A stretch of 64,000 nt of DNA from Coffea arabica (Eukaryota; Streptophyta; Magnoliopsida; Gentianales; Rubiaceae), in the NCBI RefSeq assembly GCF_036785885.1, contig NC_092317.1:9426501-9490500 (forward strand), given 5' to 3'. The notes under the pieces are model-generated. The model was not told where the DNA came from and did no database searches. It worked only from the letters and a program-made list of their open reading frames with translations. Below are positions 12,286 to 24,469 of this stretch, in pieces (positions within the stretch are counted from its first letter, which is position 1; each line of letters begins with the position of its first letter). The position numbers and the translations under genes are program-made.

Positions 12286-13242
12286 GGTTTCTTGGCTTTG
12301 TTTCTTTTATTGTTTGTTTCCAACTTGTTTTTCATTTACTTTGTTTGCATCATTTTACTTGACTGGCACTGGCTTCTTTTTGCTTCCTCTTGAGAATGGA
12401 TCTTTGGGTCTTCTACATTTCCCTTTTCTAACCGTATTTGCTTTCGTTCAATGGGCATCTTGCCCATATGCGATTTCAGCTATGATTGAGTTTTTTTATT
12501 TCAATTTCCCCGGTGAAAAAAGAAGAAAGATTATAGGATATAAAGCTTTCATTTCTTTTAGCTCCTCAAATAGCAGAAGGAAGACTACATTATATTTGGA
12601 CTTACAGTTGGAGTCTTTGGAACGAAGTTCCACTGTTCAGAGTAAAACTTAGGATGTATTTGATAAAATTGAAATCTGAAATCTGAATACATTAGGTTAT
12701 TGATTTGTTATATTCTAAATATAATACATTTTGAATGTATATCATATTAAGTGATAAATGAATAGGTTATCACTTATTTTTAGGAGCAAGTTTTGTTTAG
12801 GAAATTCAGTACTACATAATTAATTCAGATGTTCAATTTTTTATTAGCAAACACATCTAAACATAATAAAATCTAAACCTATTAATTTTAAATGCTGAAT
12901 TGAATTATCAAACAAACCTTATCCATTTCATCATGTACAGATGCTTGAAACTCCTATTCACACAGTTCACCAGTTAATAAAGGGTTTAATTAGTTCACCT
13001 AATCACACTAAATGAATACGACTTGACACTAACGGTGATATAATACTCTACATTCTAAATATAGGTTACCTAACGATCAGTAAATGGTACTAGAGGTGTA
13101 GAATTATACGACTCGACAACAAAAGTGACAATACAACAGAGTGCATTCCAAATACTATCCTGTAAAAATGCTAAAAAAAAAGAAATTCTTCATCTCTTGG
13201 ATAACTTTCTTTCATTTCTTGAAAAACTTCATTTATGATTTG
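12286..13242. other. Non-coding stretch with MITE-like repeat copy 2
   Basis: 12286-12652 holds an open frame of about 120 codons with no recognised family. The MITE-like repeat (copy 2 of 3, see 6962-7252) lies at about 12655-12922. Nothing recognisable follows up to 13242. Confidence 0.5.
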
Positions 13243-13701
13243 GCTGGAAGTAGGGCTGCAAACGAGTCGAGCCGAGTCGAGTTTTGAGTTAATCGAGCCG
13301 AGTCTCGACTGAATTTTACCGAGCTCGAACTCGACGAGCCGGCAATTTTCAAGCTCGAGTTCGACTCGAATCAAGTCGAGCTGGAACTCGAAAAAAATAA
13401 AAAATAATTATTTTATTTTTTAAAAAATAAATAAAATAATATTTTTTTTCTTAATAAATAATAAAATATTAAGGATATATACGTAATTTTACTATGAAAA
13501 TAAAAAATAAAAAAATATATATAATATACGTATTTTTATTATTAAATAAAAATAAAAATAAAAATAATATATATATATACTCAATCTCGCGAGCCGACTC
13601 GCGAGCTAACGAGCTTAATATTCTGAGCTCGAATTTGAGTTCGAGCTCGACTCGAGCTTGACTCGCGAGCGGCTCGATTCGTTTGCAGCCCTAGCTGGAA
13701 G
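13243..13701. mobile_element. Small hAT-type element (443 bp) with perfect 8-bp TSD
   Basis: The element is 13251-13693, with ends TAGGGCTGCAAACGA and CGTTTGCAGCCCTA. It is flanked by GCTGGAAG at 13243-13250 and 13694-13701. Subterminal regions on both sides are rich in GAGCCGAG, GAGTCGAG and CTCGAG phrases, and the core is AT-rich. Chance open frames cross it. It is a non-autonomous hAT derivative. Confidence 0.9.
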
Positions 13702-14798
13702 GATGAAATCTCCTGGGTACCCATGTCTTCAAACGGTACGAAGAACATTGAATGCACAATGCGACATAATGTTAAACACATTAATGTTTACACAACTGTC
13801 CCCGTACATGCTGTGGAACTAATAGTTGTTGGGCCTTTGGGATGTAAAAAAGCGCACTGTAACAGAAGGTTTCGCCAGCCAACATTTCGCTTGGAAAATA
13901 GCAACATTCTTTATTGAAAACAGGTTGAAGTTGGATTGGATTAGATAGCCATTATCAGAGAAATAGATGGACATTCAAAGAGGAGTATAGATCATTGGGC
14001 AGCTCACACCGACTATCCAACTCCAAGATTCAGAATATTCGGTGCTTTAATAATGCCCCATAAAAATTTGAAAATGAAATGTTACATCCTTTTTAGTAGC
14101 TGTATTACTATAAACTTTCTTAGGAACGATCTTGTTAGTCCAACTAAGGTGCGTTTCATAAAATTGAAATTTGAAATTTGAAATCTGAATCCATTAATTT
14201 ACTGAATTGTTAAGTATTAAATCTAACACATTTGAATGCATATCACATTCAGTAATAAGTGAATACCTTATCATTTAATTTTGAAAACAAGTTTTGTCTA
14301 GAAAATTTAGTATTATTTAATTAATTCAGATGTTCAATTTTTTGTTATTAAACGATTGAATATGTTAAAATTTGAATCCATTAAATTAAAATACTGAGCT
14401 GGATTTGAATACTTCAGTATAATGATTATCCATTCTTTAGAAAACAAATTGCTAGGAGTGAAACCGAAAGATTGGGAGAGAATTAAATTATTCGAACTCT
14501 TCCAATCCACCTTTTGAATAGGAGAAATCAATTTAAGGCAAAGCACATTGCACTCTAGATGGATGCCCCGACAATCTAGGTGGGATTGTAACGTGCATAG
14601 TGTAGTAGGTGGGATTGTCACGTGAAATACAATAATCATCTGATACTACCTCCTCCTCCATGTAATCCAACATAGAGATTCACTTCTTTTTTGTCTTTCC
14701 TGAAAAGTTTAGATGATTTGGATTTCAAATTATTACAAGGGAACGTACTAATATGTTTCTTGAACCATAAATAGCTTATAAAATAATCTATTACTTAC
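13702..14798. other. Non-coding stretch with MITE-like repeat copy 3
   Basis: The MITE-like repeat (copy 3 of 3) lies at about 14150-14425. Nothing else is recognisable. Confidence 0.5.
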
Positions 14799-15305
14799 TG
14801 CAGAGGCCCCGTCCTGAGCCTATACACGTAGCAGTCTAGGGAAGCCTGAGCTGGGCTTAGACCCCGAGCTCATGGGAACCGTCCTGCGGGCCTCCGCTGC
14901 TAGGGCTCCGAGGAGCTCCAGGGAACGATCCCGTAGAGGGCGGGGAGAATCCCCTCAGTGCGGTATCGTGACTATTCTGGGCAGGTCCCGAAACGTACGG
15001 AGGTCGGACTCCCAAGCAGGTATAAATGGTAACACACACCAACTGCACAAGGTACGCTCACTATACGCCAATTACTTCCGACTGTGTTACTTCTCGTGAA
15101 TCCCACTCACCGGAAAACTAACTTGATCGTCGGAATGTCCTCGGGGACGACCTCGGGGCTCCCTTGTCAGATCACCCTCTTGTTCGTTTTGCAGGCTTGG
15201 GACACGCTCTCCTCGTCGGCACGCCGAGTTCATCAGGTCAGCTCGGTCCGGGGAAGCTCAGCGCTTCTTCACTTACAAAGTATTTGCACAGGATTCGAGC
15301 AATAG
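14799..15305. mobile_element. LTR-like fragment, probably a Gypsy-type retrotransposon fossil
   Basis: About 500 bp of sharply higher GC than its surroundings. It holds phrases typical of Gypsy LTR R/U5 regions in plants: a TATAAATGG box, then CCGGAAAACTAACTTGATCG, CGGAATGTCCTCGGGG and TTTTGCAGG. No internal domain and no second LTR are seen. Boundaries are approximate and no TSD was found, so it is a fossil fragment. Confidence 0.5.
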
Positions 15306-15656
15306 AATCACACTGGTTTGGATGAAAAGTGTCAAGCAGCTAGAGATGAAGAGTAGAACCAATTCTAACCATAGGCTGGTTTGCATTCAAGATGACGGTG
15401 GAATTGACAATTGATTCAATTTCTTCCCAGAAGGCCTCACTGAGAAAATTCATCCAGCTACACTCGACTCTTTACGACGTCTGTGCCCCATCACATCACA
15501 ACGTACGGCTACTTGCGTTAATTCAGATACATAAAAGCTTTTGGCAAAAGAAACAGATGGATCAACAGAAATGAGCCAGAATGGCCATATTCAATTCAAC
15601 TCAACCACCAACTACTCGCCATTGAATTGAGAATCACCTTTTCCTCCTCTTTTTCC

Positions 15657-15667
15657 CTCTATAAAAA
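15657..15667 (+). promoter_or_regulatory. TATA box of the + strand nsLTP gene
   Basis: CTCTATAAAAA lies about 120 bp before the start codon at 15781, with a pyrimidine-rich leader between. This position is normal for a plant TATA-dependent promoter. Confidence 0.65.
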
Positions 15668-15780
15668 CCCTCCATGATCCCTATCCAAAGCACGTAACTC
15701 CCAAGTTCTAATCGAGTTAAAAGAAATCTATCGAAGTAAATTTCTTTCTTTCTAGCCTCCTGCTAAAAACTTTTGTTGCA

Positions 15781-16513
15781 ATGGCAAGCTCAGCAATGGT
15801 GAAGGTTCTTTGCGTGGGGTTGATGGGATTGGCGTTGCTTGCCCCGCAAGGCGATGCGGCAATTCCATGCACCACGGTTTACAATACCCTGTATCCGTGT
15901 GTGAACTATGTAATGGGTACTGGTCCCTTGGGAGCTGATTGTTGCAATGGGATTAAAACCCTTTACGGTGAAGCTAACACTACACCTGATCGTCAGAGTG
16001 TTTGCACTTGCTTGAAATCTATTGCTTCCAATGCCGGAGGCAGTAGCACTACCTTGGGCAAAGCTCGAAGCCTCCCTCAACAATGTGGTGTTAACCTACC
16101 TTACGAGATCTCTCCCACCATTGACTGCTCTAAGTAAATCTCTCTCTCTCTCTCTCTCTTCCTTTTTTCTTGATCTGACCTGAACAGTGTTAAAACAGCC
16201 ATGATCCCCAGAAACCCAAGAAAATGGGAATCTGAGGGAGCAGCTGGTAGAATGAAACTGAAAAAAGAAAAAAAAAACTCTGGTCCTGTAACCAAAACAA
16301 ATGTCCCAGAAAAATTGAAGGAAAAAAGGGGCTGATAGATTTTCTAGAGTTCTGCTTTACAATTTCTAAAAACTTTCACCTTGTAGGTAGTATATTTGGA
16401 GAACTTATTATAAGGAAGCATTTTTTTTAAAGTTTAAAAAAGAAAAGAAAAAGATATTTGATATATTACATGGAAAATGACAATGCTGTTGTTTATATTG
16501 CAGGGTTGTTTGA
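15781..16513 (+). CDS. Non-specific lipid-transfer protein, type 1 (two exons)
   Basis: Small secreted apoplastic protein that binds and moves lipids; the family takes part in cuticle formation and defence. Exon 1 is 15781-16133. The intron opens at AA|GTAAAT and ends TTGCAG (16503), and exon 2 is 16504-16513. This changes the unspliced end SK-stop to SKVV-stop (120 residues instead of 118). The signal peptide is residues 1 to about 26 (MASSAMVKVLCVGLMGLALL, then APQGDA). The mature part has the eight-cysteine frame C-X9-C-X13-CC-X19-CXC-X24-C-X13-C. X24 is two longer than the usual type 1 spacing. TPDRQ and the C-terminal CGVNLPY are conserved. A CT microsatellite (16139-16160) starts the intron. 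AATAAA at about 16743 may end the 3' UTR. Confidence 0.92.
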
Positions 16514-16759
16514 GTTTGAAGGGTTGGAGGTCTGATCTTGAGTATGAAGGTTTTGGAGAATTTCAAGATCTATATTTCTAGCTTTCAAGGTTGCTTAGTG
16601 TCCTCGTTTTCCTCTTTCAGTTGTTGTTTTTGTAATCCGGCATTAAGGTCTTCTATCGGACCTTAATCCGAGTACTTTTAGGCTGATGTTCCAGTGTCTA
16701 TCGGACTTGTAGTGGTGGCAAAATGGTTTTATGTGGAGTATTTAATAAAATCTTAATGA

Positions 16760-18524
16760 ATATGTTTTCCTATATTAATTCTACCTGGGAATTATTCTCT
16801 TCATCTGAATCTACTCGTGATCTGAATTTATTCCAAGAACCTTTTTGAACGGTTGGGTTTCGTGGAATTAATTCCTCATTGAATAATTGCTGCGGGGTTG
16901 TGGGAATGCCAACCGTCCAAAATAGTGGGATGTTGACACATTCTTGAATTGTATATTTATTTTCATTTTACTATCAATGGGATTTTTGTGCATTGAAGAA
17001 TAAAAACAAGACATTTTCAGCTTTTTAAGAGAAAAACATATACTCCATGTCAAGATACGAAACCAAAAAAAAATGTTTATAGAAAAAAATTTTCTCTCAT
17101 GTTCTAGCTGCCCAACATTATTATCTCAGAACTTAAAATTTTCTTTTTCTTTTAATTGCTGAAGTAAAAGCTAACAATTTTCACTCCATAATTTGCACAA
17201 GTTCAAGATTTTCTTTGGGTCGAATAAGTGCAGAATACAAGCTATCCATGTGGATTGGGCATTCAAATGTATTTTAATTTACGTTTCATATAAAACACTG
17301 TTTTTAATTTACGTTTCATATAAAACACTGTTTAATGGATAGAAAATGCATACTCGTTAAAATATATTTTAAATATTAAATTTTTAAAAATTGTGTATAT
17401 TCCTTCATGTGATGTGGTAGGAGTTAGGAAAGAGGAGACAAGACTGACGAGTGAAGACGTTGCTTTTACTATATGGACCAATTTGTTCACCTTAAAAAAA
17501 AAAAAAGAACAAAAACAGTCTATCCCTGGGAACGTATGGCATGGTGGCACATTGTACTGCTTCGTGGGATGGTTACATTTAATGTACATATTCATTGTGC
17601 GGACCTAAGTCGACGGATGAAAAGTGAGAAAAATAATAAGGTTGTGTTTGGATTGCATTTTTCGTGATTTTTCATGGAAAAATTACTGTAGCGATTTGAT
17701 ATATGTGAGGGAAAAAGGTAATAGGAAAATGTGATCACGGAAAACGACATAATTTTTCGACAGAAACCGGCAATCCAAACAAGGCTTAAATATTCTGATT
17801 TGTTCAACTACTTTTTAAAGATTTCTGTGGGCACGAAATAAAAATATATATTCTTTTTAAGTGTCAAATTAAACAAATAAATATGAAGCTGGGCAGGACT
17901 AATAACATTTTCATGTCATATGACATTACATATTCCAAAACGTCAAGATGTTGAAAAAAACCTCATAAACGATGAAGTTGAGGTTCACCCCTTCACGGTG
18001 GATCGGAGTTTCAATAAATACAGAGTCGTTTACTTGAAAAGATTGCAAAGATGAAAACAAAAGAGTATGAGGTTTTCTTCAATCATGTCACAAAATCAGA
18101 TCTCAAGGATCAAGTTGAGGATATGAAATTCTTTTTTTTTTTTTTTTTTAAAAAAAGGGATATGAAATTCTCAGTTCCCAGAGAAGAAACAGTAAATGGA
18201 AGATTTTGTTTTGTTTTGGTTAATGGATCTTAGTTTATACATAATTACCCTTTCATTACAAAAAAAAAACAGAGAATTGGTGACAGAAAATCAGTATTTT
18301 AAATGAGATTTTGCAAGTTAAATGGAAAGGAAAACTAATCGCCTTATTTTGTAGAAGATATTGATTTGACTTAGGAGAATAAAAGGCTAGAATATTGAAT
18401 GTGAAAGCCATTCTTGTTTGGTTTTCCTGCGAGATATCCCCGTGCAAGGGTCAACTAGGCATTTCCATCTTCTTCAACGTTTTCAGGTTTCTATGCTCAT
18501 CTGCACGGTTTATCATTATTGTAT
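16760..18524. other. Intergenic region with one diverged MITE
   Basis: Nothing coding is recognisable. A diverged copy of the TTTGGATTG-ended MITE lies at 17640-17787 (GTGTTTGGATTGC to GCAATCCAAACAAGGC). A doubled 31-bp phrase (TTTAATTTACGTTTCATATA) lies at 17272-17332. A poly-T/poly-A patch is at 18131-18155. Confidence 0.55.
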
Positions 18525-19397
18525 GGGCTAATTTCAGAAACCTTCCCCGAGGTTTCTGACATTTACGCTCGGCACTCTCAAACTTTAAAAAATCTTACTT
18601 GCCTCTCTTACTTTAAGTTTTTTTGTCATTTAATAATCCATTTTAAAATATAATATTAAAAGATTCATTTTGGGAGAATAAATATATTCCCATTCCAAAT
18701 TTGTCCTTTTATTGTCTTACTTTTTGTACCAATTAATAACAAATGAAAAACAAAAAAAAGTATAACGGTTTATTCTGGAGGGACAACATATAGTGTATTT
18801 AAATTCCAATATTATATATTCAAAAGTTTATTTGAAGTTTTGCAAGTTACAAAGATAATATTTTCTTTATTTTAAAGTGTTTTGAGTTAATTTATAAATC
18901 ATTTAGATATTTTTGAATTTTTATTTTTTTGTCCAAATCGATGGCTTGATAGCTAAAAATGTACGACATATTAAATTTATATATAAACTTATTTTTATTG
19001 TTTTTAAGTTGGTGCAAAAAGGTATTCTCATGGTTGTGAATTATTGCAAGTTATTTTTTAGAGTATTATAAATCATTCATAATTTTAAGTAATTTAACCT
19101 TTCTTATCCAAACCAATGACATAAAAACTGTTAAAGAGTTTTTTGATCTTGTTATCAACTCTTAAATTTTCGTTAAAGAACAATCGATCAATATATAAAA
19201 GTTAGCAATTAAGAAATCACAAGAAAAGGACAAATTTTTGAATTGAATTGTATTCTCTCTTCTAAAATGAGTTTTAAATATTATATTTTGAAATGAGTTT
19301 CAAATGGTGCAAAAAGTTTAGAGCAGCGAAGTTAAGTGAGATTTTTCAAAGTTTGAGAGTGCTCAGAGGAGGTTTCTGAAATTATCCCTTGTTTTAT
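18516..19397. mobile_element. Mutator-like MITE (864 bp)
   Basis: The element is 18525-19388. Left arm: GGGCTAATTTCAGAAACCT, then CACTCTCAAACTTTAAAAAA. Right arm (reversed): GGGATAATTTCAGAAACCTC, then CACTCTCAAACTTTGAAAAA. Flanks TTATTGTAT (18516-18524) and TTGTTTTAT (19389-19397) agree at 7 of 9 positions, fitting a decayed 9-bp TSD of a MULE. There is no coding capacity. A related terminus without a clear partner lies near 63009. Confidence 0.8.
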
Positions 19398-20035
19398 AGG
19401 CCATTTGGTTGCCCCTTTTTGCTATATATAGGTTGAGACGAAGAAGTCAAAACTCCTAGCGAATCCTTTATCTCCAAAGGTCCGTGAAGAATAAAGCACT
19501 AATATCTGCAAGGTTTAATGGATCTATTTTTTTTTTTTTTTGTATAGATTTGGAAAATTTCTTCAATTCATTTGATTGATTAAGAAACTTATTTTCAGGA
19601 TGCAACTTACAACGTAAATGCAAAGACAAAGTGACCCCTGTTGGATAAACTCATATATATGTTCTAATTCGAAGTATTAGTGCCTGCTCTACTTCATTAT
19701 GGGTTCTCTAAAGTGGCATTGTCCAGAAACCAACCTTCTCAATCTTCAAATTTGGCTTGGCAACCAATCAAAGCACAATATGAATATCACTTAGTCCAAA
19801 ATCACAATTTGAGATTTATAATCACCCTATAACAGTACAACTTGAGATTTATACAGAGATAGTATGAATAAAATCACAATTTTTTTTATTTATTTTGGTG
19901 ATACAGACATCAAGCTAGCCCTCATTACAAAACAAGAGAAGAAACGATAGCATAACCAGATTGGTTAAAACTTAACACAAAGACGAAAGAGAATCCTGCC
20001 GGAAAAGGAAGCCCTTACAGCGACGGCCGTCGACC

Positions 20036-21776
20036 TTACTTCACGCTGCAACAGATTAAACAATGCGTGAAATCAGTATTGAGCAAACTTTCTTTCAACC
20101 ATTGAACAGTCTGGTGCCATTCTAAAATGGCCTTGAATCTTCTAAGTTAAACTCATTATACCCTTATAGTTTTTGTTTCCATCTTAATAACTTTTGTTGT
20201 TATAAACTCTTAAGGTAATAATGACCCTTAATTACGAAATGACAATATCATAGGTGTATGATCCACAATGGAGTCGTAAAACATCATTTCGTATCAGTAT
20301 GGTGATTTGGTTTCATATCATAATCATATCACAGATTCCAAAGGTGACCCAAAAAAATGATTAATGCATTATGCAAATCACATGACAGGACGTGGTACAT
20401 ATGAATCACGCTACATGATTAACAATTTGTGTTGTAAAACAAAGAAAATTCTTACATGTCGAAAAGTAAGTTTTATTTAGTGCTAAAAGTCAATGACAGG
20501 TGAGTAATTAATAACAAAAAGGACACTACTAATACTTTCTAATAGTGACAAACAGGGACGAAACCAAGGACGATGGGAAATTTTAAAAAAATTTAATTTT
20601 CATTCCTTACAAAATTAGAAATTTTCAGAACACTATTTATAAATTTAAAGTGTTATTCGCACAAAAATTTAAAAATATTGTGTGTTATACATATAAATTT
20701 ATGTATATTTAAATTTGCCCCCACAAGATGAATTTTCTGGTACCGTCCATGGCTAAAATTTTACATCACGAAATCCAGTTGGTGTTTAGAAATGCTGGTT
20801 TCAGTACTGTAGAATATAGTATTCACGAGCCAATATCTCACTAATCACCTTAAGAATTTGTTAGGAAAACCAAAAAATATTTACCTTGAGCAGTCCATAT
20901 CCCGTGAGATGGTATAGGCGATAAATGTACCACAATGTTGAGGAAGTGTGGCTGCATGTGCAATCTCAGCGTCGCTAAAGCCTGAACCGAGTCTTTCCAG
21001 ACAGTAGCAAACATTTTGGCGATCTGCTGTGGTCTGACGGCATTTTTGGGATGGTCAGTGGTTGTTTATCTTTCCTCAGTGAGTTATTGAAGGATTAGAA
21101 TGTGTTTTATTGGTGAATGGTAGATGGTTACCTGTTTTAATACTGTGTTAATTTTTACGAGAATTTTCAAATGAATTGGATAGTGATATTTGAACTAATT
21201 GGTTGAGAATTGTACATCTCTTATCAAATTTCAGTTTAATTAAGGCGTGATTGGATCTTGTTTAATATTGGTATACCATTTTTTCATGCTATATCCAACT
21301 TGGACAAAAATTGTTTTAGTATATGAAAATGTGTTTATGTGTGTGAAAAAAATGTTTTGCATGTAAAAATATATTTGAGAGAATTTATATATCGAAATCT
21401 ATTAATTAATATATTGGGTCATATTTGGATCATGAGTTTGAGATGATCCAATATGATCCAACCCAAAAATAACCCAATTTAAAGTTGGACGGGTTAAATA
21501 TAACCCATTTAAGTAAAAATCCAATATCAATCCGCCCAAAACCGCCCAACCCGTCCAATTACCAGGTATAGGTCTGAGTGTTGGCTGAGTTGATGAGGGA
21601 CACCGCATTGGAGCAGCAGAGAGGGCTCTCCCCTTGCCCCTCCTGTATATAAGGTAGGCATGGACACTTACCACAGTATCACACGAGATAACTGCTTCTC
21701 CATGTTGTGGCCAATTCCCCAACATGCACAAGAAAACACGGGCTACTAGTTTAAGAACAAAGCCAGGGTTGGCCAT
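20036..21776 (-). pseudogene. nsLTP pseudogene, frameshifted and split by an insertion
   Basis: A degraded type 1 nsLTP gene. The signal-peptide end is intact (from 21776: MANPGFVLKLVARVFLCMLG, then NWPQHGEAVISCDTV). The CC region is readable only in another frame (CCSNAVSLINSANTQT), so at least two frame changes have occurred. About 530 bp (near 21040-21570) then interrupt the gene. The phrase GGTCTGA occurs at both borders (21031 and 21571), as expected of a target duplication. The 3' part resumes as TADRQNVCYCLERLG, then LPQHCGTFIAYTISRDMDC. The donor is near 20884 and a short second exon lies at 20036-20045 (C, GTG, AAG, TAA) after TTGCAG. The 3' UTR probably ends at AATAAA (about 19890). 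Confidence 0.82.
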
Positions 21777-22984
21777 TGATAAGTAAATTAACCAGCTAGA
21801 ACAACTTAATAGAGATTAATAAGGAAGAAAGATGAAATAGTGAAGAAGCTTTTTTTTTTTTTAATAGGTAGAGCGAAAAGGGCTTTAAGAAGTGGTTGTT
21901 AAGGGACTTTGGTGGAATTGGAAAAGGAAAACTTAGGAGTGTGAAAGGGATTAATTGATATGATCAACTGGACAAGCATCTATTTAGGGTGTGATTTGAA
22001 AAAAAATTACTAGTAGCTATGGAATTTTCTAATCATTGGTAAGTAGACTATTATTGTGTTTAGTATGTATGATAATTTGAATTTCTAGGATCACAAATAC
22101 TCAAAATGTATAATAGGAAGATGCGAAAAACATGTATTTGTGTTTCGAATGTATGATAATTTCGACGATCAAAAATACTAAAAATGTTTGATAGGTAGAT
22201 GCAAAAAAAAAAAAAAAAAGGTAGAGATTTCTGTGGAAAATTTTTGGGTATTCATATCACATTGGGATTTATTCACACATAATCATTGGCATATGATTGG
22301 TTAATCATTGATTATACACTATTGATGGTGTAAACTCTACCTTTCGTTGGTAATGGAGTTTGAATTATGAGGATCAAGAAAAATTAAGAGTACTTTATGA
22401 GGTTGAAACAATTTCGCATTGATTTAACAACAACTCGGGTTTTGAGAAAGATGAAATTGGGCATTACATAACTATCCATGCATTGTCTTCATTGTACTGA
22501 TTACTGCCTCGATCTCCAGTTGGATAATCCAAACGGAGCGGTAGACAGTAGGAGATAACTAACACCCAATTGCTACAAGTAGAGAAACTTTTTGCCTACT
22601 TGAAAGCTGTCATTTCACTTGCTAAATCTACGGTAAATTAATTTTGGCATGAAAAGCATTAATAATTTCTCAAATAATTATTTGATGAGTTTCTCCATTG
22701 GCCAACCAATCGAAAAAAATAAAAGTGAATTAATCTTAATTAAGTCCTATATGAATTGTGCAAATGGGCAGACAATTGTTCATTAAAATTTGGTTCTCTA
22801 AAAGATAATTTATGTAGGTTGCCCTCAACTTTCATCTTTTCTGATCTCTACTTGAAATTCCAAAAAATTTGTTATGTCGTTTTCTCGATCGTTTACAAGA
22901 TTGTGCAAAAGGCATAATATTTACGCCTCCCTTTACACCTTTCAAATTGCTCTGGAAATGTTCACAATGCTATTTGAGTGGAAC
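21777..22984. other. Intergenic, nothing recognisable
   Basis: AT-rich. It holds a poly-A run at 22204-22220 and a loose repeat of a phrase containing GTATGATAATTT (22060-22210). No gene or TE terminus could be supported. Confidence 0.5.
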
Positions 22985-23625
22985 ATTAGCTAGGTAAAGA
23001 AGTTTCGACCACCAACCTTGGCAATGCTGAGCTAAAATGGAGTCATTAGTGTTGGTAATAGTTTGTAATAAGTATGTAGAAATCCATTGTCCCACATTGA
23101 AAGAGGATAAAGTGCATGTTGCCTATATATGAGTCATTGTCCTATTCCTTTACAAACTTGTTCCAAGATATTAGTTTGGAGGGAAAGTTTGGTGGGAAAC
23201 TTATTTCAAGATATATAAAATCTTGACAAGGGCACTTGGGGCACCTTGGGGCTTTCTAAAAGGGTGTCAATCAGAGGTAGTTGATGGCGGTTGGCGGTTA
23301 CATTTTGCAGACATATCTGTTAATTGACAGAATTAAATCACTTTACTTTTCATTTGATAGTTCTTAGACTTTGTTGTATCCTAGAGGTAATTTGTCTAAT
23401 AGAGGCAAATAACACCTTAAGGAAAGTGCTTTCACGCCTCAAAGTCTCTGTATTTGTCTAGTATAGTTTTATTATTTACTACAGTTTTCTAACAATTAGT
23501 TTTGCAGGTAATTTGCTTATTCTCTATGATGCTATTGAGCAATCTTTTGAAGTTATTAAAACTACAATGGCAGAGTTTGGAGCTTTGTCTGATTTGAAGC
23601 CCAATTCATAGAATACTAGCCTGAA
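22985..23625 (+). pseudogene. LINE reverse-transcriptase remnant, split by a solo LTR
   Basis: After the LTR the sequence reads FAGNLLILYDAIEQS, then FEVIKTTMAEFGALSDLKPN. This matches the plant LINE pattern FADDLLIFC...EFGxLSGLxPN. The catalytic FADD has decayed to FAGN, and a stop follows at the usual Asn-Lys position. Before the LTR, AELKWSH may be the preceding segment. Only about 60 residues survive. Confidence 0.5.
23045..23499. mobile_element. Solo LTR, Copia-like, with perfect 5-bp TSD
   Basis: The LTR is 23050-23494 (445 bp), starting TGTTGGTAATAG and ending TTTCTAACA. It is flanked by ATTAG at 23045-23049 and 23495-23499. It contains GTCCCACATTGAAAG followed by a CTATATATGAG promoter box, common in Copia LTRs of plants. 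No internal region remains, so it is a solo-LTR fossil. It sits within a LINE remnant. Confidence 0.85.
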
Positions 23626-24156
23626 TGTTTGGATAGCTAAATCATCACAAATAAAATAATTTTTATATTTTTATATTTTTAATCATTTTTTATTTCATAT
23701 ACATTGTATCATAAAAAATGCTATAGTAATTATTGCAGATAATATCTCAAATAATACTCTATTCAAACACAACACACTCACTGAGGGATTGGGACTATGT
23801 GAGAATATTGGCACGTCTCCTGTGAAATTACGTGCGACATATTTGGGATTATATCTGAGTTGTTCAATCTTTTTTGTTGATGAACAAAATTTCCAAGCAA
23901 ATACAGAATTAAAAAATTGACTTGTGGTGGGAGACTTAAATTGATAAAGTCTGTGTTTGAGTAGTGTTCAAACTGTTCTGGACTGAAATAGGTTCTAACA
24001 TTTTCAATTTTAAATTTCACGTTGTTTCCTATTTACAAGACTGGATAAATTTGTCCTTTCTATGTAACATTTTTCACCCCCCACCCTCCCTCCTTCAAAA
24101 CCAAATCTTGGTTCTTGGTTCTACTAGTGGCTAAACGCATATATACATATATATAT

Positions 24157-24200
<44 letters not shown>

Positions 24201-24469
24201 CTTCATTCAAAGCGAGGGCTCATGAAAAATAGGAAATAGAAAGAAAGTACGAATGTCGATTGATCTTAATCACTATAACGGGTATACTCTAATAATAGGT
24301 ATATTACTTAAACAACTTTATGTTCGATAGATAGAACATTAAAACATTACATTTAGCATATTCTTTTGTTGTACATCAGTAGGAACCTAGGAAGATTCTT
24401 AAAGTCCACGAAACCATTCAAGATTAGACAGTGATGTGATGCATCCTGGAGAAGCACCTCAAGTGCCCA
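23626..24469. repeat. Intergenic with a TA microsatellite
   Basis: A (CATATA/TATATA)n tract lies at about 24138-24198. The rest up to the nsLTP second exon is the likely 3' UTR and downstream flank of that gene. It shares phrases (CCATTCAAGATTAGACAGTG) with the flanks of the neighbouring nsLTP copies. Confidence 0.7.
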
